Shown piece after piece: positions 16,944-24,024 of a DNA stretch of 26,292 nt. The translations under genes were made by a program, and so were the position numbers. Source of the DNA: Flavobacteriales bacterium UBA720 (GTDB lineage: Bacteria; Bacteroidota; Bacteroidia; Flavobacteriales; Weeksellaceae); the NCBI GenBank assembly GCA_002297505.1, contig DBLQ01000034.1, positions 1 to 26,292 of the forward strand. Reading direction: 5' to 3'. The notes under the pieces are model-generated. The model saw only the letters and a list, made by a program, of their open reading frames with translations, searched no databases and was not told the origin of the DNA. Numbering within the stretch: the stretch's first letter is position 1; every line of letters starts with the position of its first letter.

Positions 16944-16977
16944 AAACCGCCTGGCAATTGCCGGAGCGGTTTTTTTC
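16944..16977 (+). terminator. Intrinsic terminator of purC-purF
   Basis: AAACCGC (16944-16950) pairs with GCGGTTT (from 16966), with an inner GGC-AATT-GCC hairpin and one bulged A. Seven T follow. Confidence 0.85.
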
Positions 16978-16992
16978 TGTTGAGGATTCAAT

Positions 16993-17017
16993 AAAAAACC
17001 CCAACCGAGGTTGGGGT
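16993..17017 (-). terminator. Minus-strand terminator hairpin of the candidate small RNA
   Basis: A stem of 7-9 bp (16998-17006 with 17009-17017) sits next to an A run at 16993-16998 that reads as six U on the minus strand. On the plus strand the stem is followed by TAAAAAC, which would not terminate. Confidence 0.7.
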
Positions 17018-17060
17018 AAAAACTAATAACCATGAAAACTCAAATTAAACATGAGAATCG
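16993..17060 (-). ncRNA. Candidate sigma-54-dependent small RNA of about 68 nt
   Basis: This stretch of the minus strand starts about 12 nt after a sigma-54-like element (17071-17086) and ends at a textbook terminator: CCCCAACC and GGTTGGGG arms followed directly by six U. The terminator is oriented only for the minus strand, where no gene exists; both flanking genes, purF and ndk, run the other way. The single-stranded 5' part is AU-rich with a repeated TTAATTTGAG/TTTCATG-like stretch that could be a seed. Tiny plus-strand frames here (17032-17067 and 17051-17104) are probably incidental. An alternative start from a TATGTTTG at 17122-17129 would give an RNA of about 120 nt. It is predicted only; I do not recognise the family. 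Confidence 0.45.
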
Positions 17061-17070
17061 AAATTAAAGT

Positions 17071-17086
17071 AACAAAAGTTGTGCCA
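17071..17086 (-). promoter_or_regulatory. Sigma-54-like -24/-12 promoter
   Basis: On the minus strand it reads TGGCAC-AACTT-TTGTT. The GG and the G of the -12 element are separated by exactly 10 nt, as in the consensus TGGCAC-N5-TTGC. The single core mismatch is T for C at -12. It is preceded by a T-rich stretch (TTTTTC). Confidence 0.5.
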
Positions 17087-17117
17087 GAAAAATCGACTCT
17101 TTGAAAAAGAATTTCCG

Positions 17118-17151
17118 TTTGCAAACATAATAAAAAATTATTGTAAGTTTG
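17118..17151 (+). promoter_or_regulatory. ndk promoter
   Basis: TTTG (17118-17121), a 22-nt spacer and TAAGTTTG (17144-17151), an exact TAnnTTTG. The ATG follows after 24 nt. The -33 element lies in a perfect palindrome (GTTTGCAAAC, 17117-17126), whose other half forms part of a minus-strand TATGTTTG. Confidence 0.7.
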
Positions 17152-17175
17152 CAACTCTTTAAAAAAATAATAAGA

Positions 17176-17595
17176 ATGTCAGGAAAAATCACTTTCACCA
17201 TGATTAAACCGGATGCAGTAGCAGACGGACACATCGGTGCGATTCTTGGAAAAATCAGCGAAGCTGGTTTTAAAATCAAAGCGTTGAAACTTACGCAACT
17301 TACAGTAGCTGATGCTAAAAAATTCTACGAGATCCACTCAGAAAGACCATTTTACGGAGAATTGGTAGACTTTATGTCTTCCGGACCAATCGTTGCGGCG
17401 GTTCTGGAAAAAGACAATGCCGTAGAAGACTTCCGAACAGTTATTGGTGCGACCAATCCTGCTGAAGCTGCGGAAGGAACCATCAGAAAATTGTTTGCCA
17501 GAAGTATTGGTGAAAACGCAGTACACGGCTCTGATTCTGATGAAAATGCATTGATCGAAGCGCAATTCCATTTTTCAGGAAGAGAGATTTTCTAA
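17176..17595 (+). CDS. ndk: Nucleoside diphosphate kinase
   Basis: Ndk moves the terminal phosphate of ATP onto other nucleoside diphosphates through a phosphohistidine, balancing NTP and dNTP pools. The 139-residue product has the usual length. The start MSGKITFTMIKPDAV, the ERPFY loop and the active-site NAVHGSDS with His117 are canonical. The frame is open upstream from a TTG at 17149, but that codon is inside the promoter, so ATG 17176 is the start. It is monocistronic with its own promoter and terminator, although functionally linked to the neighbouring purine genes. Confidence 0.98.
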   Translation: MSGKITFTMIKPDAVADGHIGAILGKISEAGFKIKALKLTQLTVADAKKFYEIHSERPFYGELVDFMSSGPIVAAVLEKDNAVEDFRTVIGATNPAEAAEGTIRKLFARSIGENAVHGSDSDENALIEAQFHFSGREIF

Positions 17596-17619
17596 TCTCA
17601 CATCCTGAAATCAATAATA

Positions 17620-17646
17620 AAGGCTGTCCACAAGGATGGCTTTTTT
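17620..17646 (+). terminator. Intrinsic terminator of ndk
   Basis: AAGGCTGTCC (17620-17629) pairs with GGATGGCTT (17634-17642) with one bulged G and two wobble pairs. Six T follow from 17641. Confidence 0.8.
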
Positions 17647-17753
17647 CGTTGGGCTATAAATATTTGATTGTTAGTTCTTTAACTAAATGTTAAATAAAGC
17701 CGGCTATTTTTAAAAATAATTAAATCGGCGCACAACTTCCCATAAAATTTCAC

Positions 17754-17761
17754 TACATTTG
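17754..17761 (+). promoter_or_regulatory. -7 promoter motif of typA
   Basis: TACATTTG is an exact TAnnTTTG, 12 nt before the ATG at 17774. It predicts a leader of only a few bases. No clear -33 element is seen. Confidence 0.5.
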
Positions 17762-17773
17762 CACGCGTAAAAA

Positions 17774-19588
17774 ATGGATATGCAAAACATTAGAAATATA
17801 GCGATTATCGCACACGTTGACCACGGTAAGACTACTTTGGTCGATAAGATTATTCATGCTACCAACATCTTCCGAGAGAATCAGGAGAGTGGTGAGTTGA
17901 TTATGGATAACAACGATCTGGAAAGAGAAAGAGGAATTACCATTCTTTCAAAAAACATTTCTGTTAATTACAAAGATGTTAAAATTAACGTTATCGACAC
18001 GCCTGGTCACGCGGATTTTGGTGGTGAGGTAGAGCGCGTTCTTAAAATGGCAGATGGTGTGATCCTTTTGGTAGATGCCTTCGAAGGACCGATGCCACAG
18101 ACGAGATTCGTATTGCAGAAAGCTCTGGAATTGGGACTAAGACCATTGGTGGTTATCAATAAAGTGGATAAGCCGAACTGTCGTCCGGACGAAGTTCATG
18201 ATCAGGTTTTTGATTTGTTCTTCAACCTGGATGCTACCGAAGAGCAATTGGATTTCCCAACGTTCTACGGTTCATCGAAGCAAGGCTGGTTCAATACTTC
18301 ATTAGAACAGACAGATAATATTTTCCCATTATTAGACGGGATTTTACAATATGTTCCTGAACCAAAAGTGACGGAAGGTAATCTTCAGATGCAGATTACA
18401 TCATTGGATTTTTCTTCTTTCCTGGGAAGAATTGCCATCGGAAAAGTAACAAGAGGTGAGATCAAGGAATCGCAATGGATCGGATTGGCACAGGCTGACG
18501 GAAAAATTGTGAAAGGAAAAGTGAAGGAACTTTACGTTTTCGAAGGTCTTGGAAAGAAAAAAGTAACCGAAGTTGGTGCAGGTGATATCTGTGCTGTGGT
18601 AGGTTTCGATGCCTTCCAAATCGGTGATTCTTTCGTTGACCTGGAAAATCCTGAGCCTTTGGAAAGAACAGCGATTGATGAGCCAACGCTGAACATGACG
18701 TTCTCTATCAACAATTCACCTTTCTTTGGTAAAGATGGTAAATATGTTACTTCAAACCACTTGAAAGAAAGATTAACCAAAGAATTAGAGAAAAACTTGG
18801 CATTGAGAGTTCAGCAGACTGACGATGCAAACACTTTCCTGGTTTTTGGTAGAGGTATTCTTCACTTGTCCGTTTTGATTGAAACGATGAGACGAGAAGG
18901 CTATGAAATGACCATCGGTCAGCCGCAGGTTATCCTGAAAGAAGATGAAAACGGTCAAAAACTGGAGCCTTACGAATCTTTGGTTGTTGATGTTCCTGAA
19001 GAATACGCTTCCAGAGTAATCGATTTGGCTACTCAGAGAAAAGGTGACCTTCACATTATGGAAACCAAAGGCGAGATGCAGCACATGGAATTCGAGATTC
19101 CTTCAAGAGGTTTGATCGGATTGCGTTCTCAGATGTTGACAGCAACTGCTGGTGAAGCTATCATGGCGCACCGTTTCACAGAATACAAGCCTTTCAAAGG
19201 TGCAATTCCTGGAAGAAACAATGGTGTTTTGGTAAGTAAAGGGACTGGTCCAGCCACAGAGTATTCTATCAACAAATTACAAGATAGAGGTAAGTTCTTC
19301 GTAGATCCGGGTGAGGAAATCTACACGGGGATGATCATCGGTGAGCAAAACAAACCAGGAGATTTGGTTGTTAACATTGTTGAAGCTAAGCAGCTGAACA
19401 ACATGCGTGCAGCCGGAAAGGATAAAGATACTGGTGTTGCACCGAAAATCTTATTTTCCTTGGAAGAATGTATGGAATACATCCAGGCTGACGAAGCCAT
19501 CGAGGTGACGCCAAACTTCATCCGTATGAGAAAGAAAATCCTTTCCGAAGAAGAAAGAAAAAGATTGGAAAGACAAGCAAAAGCGTAA
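17774..19588 (+). CDS. typA: Ribosome-associated GTPase TypA/BipA
   Basis: A translational GTPase of the EF-G family that binds 70S ribosomes and aids ribosome assembly and growth under stress, for example in the cold. The product has 604 residues (E. coli 607). GTPase motifs are complete: AHVDHGKTT, RERGITI, DTPGHADF and NKVD. The later domains include the TypA-specific region with PSRGLIGLRSQMLTATAGEAIM and RNNGVLVSKGTG. ATG 17774 or the second Met codon at 17780 could be used; the promoter motif allows both. It is monocistronic. Its terminator overlaps the promoter of the next gene. Confidence 0.97.
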   Translation: MDMQNIRNIAIIAHVDHGKTTLVDKIIHATNIFRENQESGELIMDNNDLERERGITILSKNISVNYKDVKINVIDTPGHADFGGEVERVLKMADGVILLVDAFEGPMPQTRFVLQKALELGLRPLVVINKVDKPNCRPDEVHDQVFDLFFNLDATEEQLDFPTFYGSSKQGWFNTSLEQTDNIFPLLDGILQYVPEPKVTEGNLQMQITSLDFSSFLGRIAIGKVTRGEIKESQWIGLAQADGKIVKGKVKELYVFEGLGKKKVTEVGAGDICAVVGFDAFQIGDSFVDLENPEPLERTAIDEPTLNMTFSINNSPFFGKDGKYVTSNHLKERLTKELEKNLALRVQQTDDANTFLVFGRGILHLSVLIETMRREGYEMTIGQPQVILKEDENGQKLEPYESLVVDVPEEYASRVIDLATQRKGDLHIMETKGEMQHMEFEIPSRGLIGLRSQMLTATAGEAIMAHRFTEYKPFKGAIPGRNNGVLVSKGTGPATEYSINKLQDRGKFFVDPGEEIYTGMIIGEQNKPGDLVVNIVEAKQLNNMRAAGKDKDTGVAPKILFSLEECMEYIQADEAIEVTPNFIRMRKKILSEEERKRLERQAKA

Positions 19589-19608
19589 TTTTTCAAAATA
19601 TCACAATC

Positions 19609-19637
19609 AAAAGCATCCGAAATTGGATGCTTTTTTT
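19609..19637 (+). terminator. Intrinsic terminator of typA
   Basis: AAAAGCATCC (19609-19618) pairs with GGATGCTTTT (19625-19634) around a 6-nt loop, followed by T. The T tract also supplies the -33 element of the next promoter. Confidence 0.9.
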
Positions 19638-19665
19638 GTTATTAACATAATATCATTTAGTTTTG
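19635..19665 (+). promoter_or_regulatory. Promoter of the GHL10 lipoprotein gene
   Basis: TTTG (19635-19638), exactly 19 nt, then TAGTTTTG (19658-19665): a full match to the Bacteroidota consensus. The ATG follows after 6 nt, so transcription should start at or next to the start codon. Confidence 0.8.
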
Positions 19666-19671
19666 CAGGCT

Positions 19672-21237
19672 ATGAGATCGAAATTATCATTCCTATATAG
19701 TTTTATTGTTTTGCTTTTAGTGGCGTCCTGTGCCACGAAAACTAAAAAAACGACGGTGCCTTCCGGTACCAAAAAACCTGTAACCAAAACTGAAATCAAG
19801 CTGCCGCCAAAACCGGTTGCAAAACTAGAGACTGTTCAGTTGCCGGAAATTAAAAGAGAATTTCGAGCAGTCTGGATAGCATCGGTAGCCAATATCAACT
19901 GGCCGTCAAGAAATAATCTATCTGCAGACCAGCAAAAGCAAGAAGCTATCCGACTGCTGGATATGCTGGTTGATCTCAATTTCAATGCGGTGATTCTGCA
20001 AGTTCGTCCTTCTGCAGATGCTTTATACAAAAGTCCTCACGAGCCTTGGTCGCATTTTTTGACAGGTCAGATTGGTCAGGCTCCTTATCCGGAGTATGAT
20101 CCAATGCAATTTTGGATCGAAGAATGCCATAAGCGAGGCCTGGAATTTCACGCCTGGCTGAATCCCTTCCGCGCTCATCATTCTAATGGTGGTGCGATTT
20201 CATCGGAGTCAATGGTCAGAAAATCACCGGAAAATGTCATCAAATTAAAAAACGGAATGTATTGGTTTGATCCGGCCGACGACAGAACGCAGGATCAGGC
20301 TTCAAAAGTTATTAAAGATATTATTTCAAGGTACGACGTTGATGGAATTCACCTCGATGATTATTTCTATCCTTATGCCGAATATAACGGTGGAAAAGAT
20401 TTTCCTGATTTCAAAACTTGGTCAATCTATCAGCAATCTGGCGGAACACTGTCAAGAGCGGACTGGCGAAGAGCGAATGTTAACAAATTCGTGAAAAGAA
20501 TTTATGACGAAATCAAAGCTCAAAAGAATGATGTCAAATTTGGAATCAGTCCTTTTGGAATCTGGAAACCTGGTTATCCTGCGGGAATCAAAGGTTCTTC
20601 CCAATATGACGAATTGTATGCGGATGCGAAACTTTGGCTGAACCAAGGTTGGGTAGATTATTTTACGCCTCAGCTGTATTGGCCGGTTGACTCTCCGGGA
20701 CAGAGTTTTCCGCTGCTGTTGCAATGGTGGAATGATGAGAACACCAAAGGACGCCATCTGTGGCCGGGTCTCAATACCGTGGCTGTGAAAGCTGCAAACA
20801 AAGCCGTAGAGATCGGGCGAGAAATAGAAGTGAGCAGACAGATTCTTAAAAAGGATGCCGGCCAGGTGCATTACAGCGTTGCCGGAATCAGCAAGAATTT
20901 CGAGATGCAACAGGAACTTAAAAATAGTTTTTACAAGGACAAAGTTCTTACACCGGAAACGCCTTGGCTAAAGTCTAAAGATTTACCGGAATTGAATGTA
21001 ACCTGGAAAAAACAGTCCAATACCATTTCAATCAATTGGAACAAGCAACCAGAAGCGCTTTCTTATGTTATTAATCTGAAATATGGAAATGATTGGCAGA
21101 CTGAAATTCTTTCTCCCGAAACCGTTAATAACATAGCTGCTTCCGAATTCAATGGAAAAACACTGTCAACTGTTGTTGTAAGGCCTGTTAATAGGCTTGG
21201 AAAGTTGGGTGGTTATAAGGTTGTTTTGGTGAATTAA
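19672..21237 (+). CDS. GHL10-family glycoside-hydrolase-like lipoprotein
   Basis: A 521-residue lipoprotein. The signal peptide ends LVASC with Cys20 lipidated. A Lys/Pro/Thr-rich linker spans about 22-58. A GHL10 (DUF187, YngK-like) TIM-barrel domain spans about 60-410: REFRAVWIASVANINWPS, FNAVILQVRPSADALY, FHAWLNPFRAHH, VDGIHLDDYFYPY, KFGISPFGIW and VDYFTPQLYWP. Acidic residues in GIHLDDYFYPY are the best candidates for catalysis. A C-terminal fibronectin-like domain follows (about 432-521). The family is thought to act on cell-wall or other glycans; the substrate here is unknown. ATG 19672 is chosen over an in-frame TTG at 19663, which lies inside the promoter. The stop overlaps the convergent gene by 4 nt. 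Confidence 0.93.
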   Translation: MRSKLSFLYSFIVLLLVASCATKTKKTTVPSGTKKPVTKTEIKLPPKPVAKLETVQLPEIKREFRAVWIASVANINWPSRNNLSADQQKQEAIRLLDMLVDLNFNAVILQVRPSADALYKSPHEPWSHFLTGQIGQAPYPEYDPMQFWIEECHKRGLEFHAWLNPFRAHHSNGGAISSESMVRKSPENVIKLKNGMYWFDPADDRTQDQASKVIKDIISRYDVDGIHLDDYFYPYAEYNGGKDFPDFKTWSIYQQSGGTLSRADWRRANVNKFVKRIYDEIKAQKNDVKFGISPFGIWKPGYPAGIKGSSQYDELYADAKLWLNQGWVDYFTPQLYWPVDSPGQSFPLLLQWWNDENTKGRHLWPGLNTVAVKAANKAVEIGREIEVSRQILKKDAGQVHYSVAGISKNFEMQQELKNSFYKDKVLTPETPWLKSKDLPELNVTWKKQSNTISINWNKQPEALSYVINLKYGNDWQTEILSPETVNNIAASEFNGKTLSTVVVRPVNRLGKLGGYKVVLVN

Positions 21238-21725
21238 TCGTAGTGACTAATCTTTTTTTCGATTGATTTAATGTAATTGTTTTCGAAAATAATTAGGTAA
21301 TGTTCTCCCGTTGTCATAGAATAGTTCGCAAATGGATTACCAAGAATATCAGCTCTCAGAGAGTCATTTTTAATTTCTGAAAAATAAAAGTATTTTAAAG
21401 GACCGTGGAAATCTTTCAGTTCGTCTGTCGTAAGAACTTTGTAGTCCTTGTCTTTTCTCCAACCAGATTTGCTGTATTTTTTGGAAAGAATTTTTATTTC
21501 GTCACTTGCAATTATTTTATCATTCCCAAAATACTCTTTGCTATACAGATCGCTTTTATCGATAATATAAATCTTTGGAATAATTTTAACTCCTGAAGCA
21601 TCTGATTTGTATTCATTTAAAAAGGGTTTTTCAAGATTGGTTTTATGCGTTATTGAATTGTATGCTAATTCATATTTCCTTAGATTATCATTATCAATAA
21701 TTTGACTTTTTTTGTTGAAGTGCAA
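21234..21725 (-). CDS. Hypothetical protein lacking an ATG start
   Basis: An open frame of up to 163 codons with coding-like sequence (NEYKSDASGVKIIPKIYIID and TTGEHYLIIFENNYIKSIEKK). No family is recognised. The only NTG near the front is the TTG at 21725. The frame stays open upstream to a stop near 21840 without an ATG, with residues such as SEIFSNYSFCNIL. The first internal Met is near the C-terminus. It may therefore use TTG, have lost its start and signal peptide, or contain an error. It is AT-rich like the S41 neighbourhood. Its stop overlaps that of the GHL10 gene by 4 nt. Confidence 0.5.
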   Translation of the reverse strand: MHFNKKSQIIDNDNLRKYELAYNSITHKTNLEKPFLNEYKSDASGVKIIPKIYIIDKSDLYSKEYFGNDKIIASDEIKILSKKYSKSGWRKDKDYKVLTTDELKDFHGPLKYFYFSEIKNDSLRADILGNPFANYSMTTGEHYLIIFENNYIKSIEKKISHYD

Positions 21726-21834
21726 GATGTTACAAAAAGAATAATTAGAAAATATCTCACTTGTCTTAGTTTTAAACCAGTTTAAAATTACTAAACATTT
21801 TTTTACGATTAAAATTTTTAGCTTGTAACAAAAT

Positions 21835-21870
21835 CAAATTATTATTTACAAATTATTCATTAATAATTTG
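21835..21870. promoter_or_regulatory. Repeat cluster between divergent genes
   Basis: CAAATTATT occurs at 21835-21843 and 21849-21857 and, inverted, at 21862-21870 (AATAATTTG). The last two form a perfect 9-bp inverted repeat with a 4-nt loop, ending 20 nt before the S41 peptidase ATG. It could bind a regulator, but the region is very AT-rich. No full promoter match was found. Confidence 0.35.
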
Positions 21871-21890
21871 AAATTCAAACCAATCGTTTT

Positions 21891-22901
21891 ATGAATAAAT
21901 ATTTACTGGTTCTAATTTTCGCATTAATATCAACCAAAAATTTTTCACAAACAGATTCAGTGAAAGCTTATGTGGACAGCACTCTGGTTATCCTCAAAAA
22001 TAATTCGTTGTATGCTAAAAAAGTGGATTGGAAATCTCTTGACCGCAAAGTCAAAGAAAAATCCAAAATGGCAAAAAGCAAAGCAGAAACTTTTGAAGCC
22101 TTAAAAATCGCATTCATTGCTTTAGGAGATAAACACGCAGCATATTATCAGTATGAAGACCAATATAAACTGGAAAATCCCGAATTGCAGAACAGAATTT
22201 CAGACTCTCTCAAAGCGGGATGGAAGCGTGGCTTGAAAATTAATAACAAAATGATTGACGACATTGCCTACATAAGCGTGCCGACTTTGGGAGTAGGAAA
22301 ACAGGCTGATATTGACAAATATGCAAACTGGATTTATGATGCGGTAAATAAATTAAATGATAAAAATCCAAAGGGATGGATTATCGATTTGAGGATGAAC
22401 GGCGGAGGCAATATAAGACCTATGTTAGGCGGTTTAGCGATGTTTTTTAAAGACGGAATTTACACTTACTATATTGATAAGGACGGAAAATCCAGTGATG
22501 AATCTGGTTTTAGTAACGGTGATTTTGTAATGGACGGAAAGATACAGGCAGCCATTAAAAATAAAATAAAACCTATTGATAATGCAAAAGTCGCCATACT
22601 TATCGGTCCAGGAACTGCCAGTTCTGGGGAAGGCGTTGCCGTTGTTTTTTCACAACAAAAAAATACAAAATCGTTTGGAACAAATTCTGCCGGCTTGGCC
22701 AACGCAACCAATGGTTTTGTCTTTAACCATAATCAATCTTATTTCCTCATTTCTGTCGCAAAAATTGCTGATAGAAACAAAAAAAACTATCCGGAAATTG
22801 TAAAACCGGATATCTACGTCAAAGAAAATGAATCTTTTGCCAATCTTTCTTCAGACCCTTCAGTAATGAAAGCGATAAAATGGTTAAATTCGGGGAAATA
22901 A
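21891..22901 (+). CDS. Secreted S41-family peptidase
   Basis: A 336-residue serine peptidase related to the tail-specific/tricorn family. The signal peptide ends near residue 20 (KNFSQ), so it is periplasmic or exported. The S41 core has ALGDKHAAYY (His82), IIDLRMNGGGNIRPML and GPGTASSGEGVAV, with Ser244 the nucleophile candidate. The later FGTNSAGLANATNGF lacks the Gly-Lys of CtpA-type enzymes, so a Ser-His mechanism is more likely than Ser-Lys. No PDZ domain is visible, so substrate selection is unexplained. It is the first of three closely spaced genes: the aminotransferase ATG lies 8 nt downstream. Confidence 0.9.
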   Translation: MNKYLLVLIFALISTKNFSQTDSVKAYVDSTLVILKNNSLYAKKVDWKSLDRKVKEKSKMAKSKAETFEALKIAFIALGDKHAAYYQYEDQYKLENPELQNRISDSLKAGWKRGLKINNKMIDDIAYISVPTLGVGKQADIDKYANWIYDAVNKLNDKNPKGWIIDLRMNGGGNIRPMLGGLAMFFKDGIYTYYIDKDGKSSDESGFSNGDFVMDGKIQAAIKNKIKPIDNAKVAILIGPGTASSGEGVAVVFSQQKNTKSFGTNSAGLANATNGFVFNHNQSYFLISVAKIADRNKKNYPEIVKPDIYVKENESFANLSSDPSVMKAIKWLNSGK

Positions 22902-22909
22902 TTTCCGAT

Positions 22910-24019
22910 ATGACAACCAACAGAAGAGACTGGCTGAAAACAGCTTTCTTGGGAAGTGCAGCGCTCACACTTTCGCCATTGGAATTTTTAGCTAAAAACA
23001 CACCCAATTTTTCGGAACTTAAGAATGATGAAAAAACAATCAGACTTTGTTTCAACGAGAATCCGTTTGGCGTCTCGCCGAAAGCTTTGGAAGCGATGCA
23101 GAAAAGTATGAGTTTTTCCTCGATGTATGATTTCAAATTTTCGGATGTTCTGGGCGAAAAATTGGCAGAGAAAAATCAACTGAAGAAAGATAATATTCTG
23201 GTTTCTGCAGGATCATCTTTTCTGTTGGAACTGATTACAAAATATGTCTCGCTGGACAAAGGTCACCTTATTATTCCCAATCCGTCTTTCACGATTTTTG
23301 AGCCGATAGCTGAATTCCTCGGAATGTCAAAATCTGTAATTCCTCTGAATGACCAGAAGAAAATCGATTTGGTGAAAATGAAAAATTCGATCCGAAAAGA
23401 TACGAAACTCATCTACATTTGCAACCCGAATAATCCAACCGGAGATTTGCTTTCCAGACAGGAAATCGAGACTTTTATCCAATCTGTTCCGGAAAGCATC
23501 ACGATTTTGGTGGATGAAGCTTACATCGAATTTACGAATCAGAGATCCCTGGGCGATTGGGTGAATCTGCATCGAAACTTAATTATAACAAGAACTTTCT
23601 CAAAACTTTACGGATTTGCCGGCGCAAGATTAGGTTATGCGATGGGACATCCGAAAATGATTAAAAATCTGAAGAAACTACAAAGCTGGAATGGTGCGGA
23701 AATAAGTGTTGTGACGATGGCTGGCGCCATTGCAGCGATGGATGACCAGGAATTTATTAGCAAAGTTTTGGATAATAATCAGAAAGTCAAAAACTTCACG
23801 AACGCCGAATTTCTGAAACGAGGGATTAAAACCATTCCGTCTTCTGCCAATTTTGTTTATTTCTCATTGGAAAATTATAAAGGTGATTATTTTAAAAATT
23901 TGAAAGATGCGAAGATTCTTGGTGGAAAAACTTATGAAGAGAAAGGAAAATGGACGAGAATTAGTTTGGGGACGATGGAGGAGATGAAGAGGTATTTCGA
24001 ATTGATTTATAAAAGTTAG
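22910..24019 (+). CDS. PLP aminotransferase (histidinol-phosphate type) with a Tat-like signal
   Basis: A 369-residue fold-type I aminotransferase. Residues 1-30 carry NRRDWLK and a hydrophobic stretch (FLGSAALTLSPL), which looks like a twin-arginine signal. The enzyme domain has FNENPFG near the start, NPNNPTG (172-178), DEAYIEF (D202, Y205), the PLP lysine K232 in TRTFSKLYGFAGARLGY and a C-terminal R in TRISLGT. This is the HisC-like subclass, but no other his genes are near and the substrate is unknown. ATG 22880 overlaps the upstream gene; ATG 22910 avoids this and puts the twin arginines close to the N-terminus. It lies in a run with the S41 peptidase and a small secreted protein. Confidence 0.9.
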   Translation: MTTNRRDWLKTAFLGSAALTLSPLEFLAKNTPNFSELKNDEKTIRLCFNENPFGVSPKALEAMQKSMSFSSMYDFKFSDVLGEKLAEKNQLKKDNILVSAGSSFLLELITKYVSLDKGHLIIPNPSFTIFEPIAEFLGMSKSVIPLNDQKKIDLVKMKNSIRKDTKLIYICNPNNPTGDLLSRQEIETFIQSVPESITILVDEAYIEFTNQRSLGDWVNLHRNLIITRTFSKLYGFAGARLGYAMGHPKMIKNLKKLQSWNGAEISVVTMAGAIAAMDDQEFISKVLDNNQKVKNFTNAEFLKRGIKTIPSSANFVYFSLENYKGDYFKNLKDAKILGGKTYEEKGKWTRISLGTMEEMKRYFELIYKS

Positions 24020-24024
24020 AGATT

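Noticed and set aside
17032..17104. Two tiny overlapping plus-strand frames (11 and 17 codons) before ndk
   Set aside because: They have no ribosome site or family match, and the same DNA is better explained as the minus-strand small-RNA unit.
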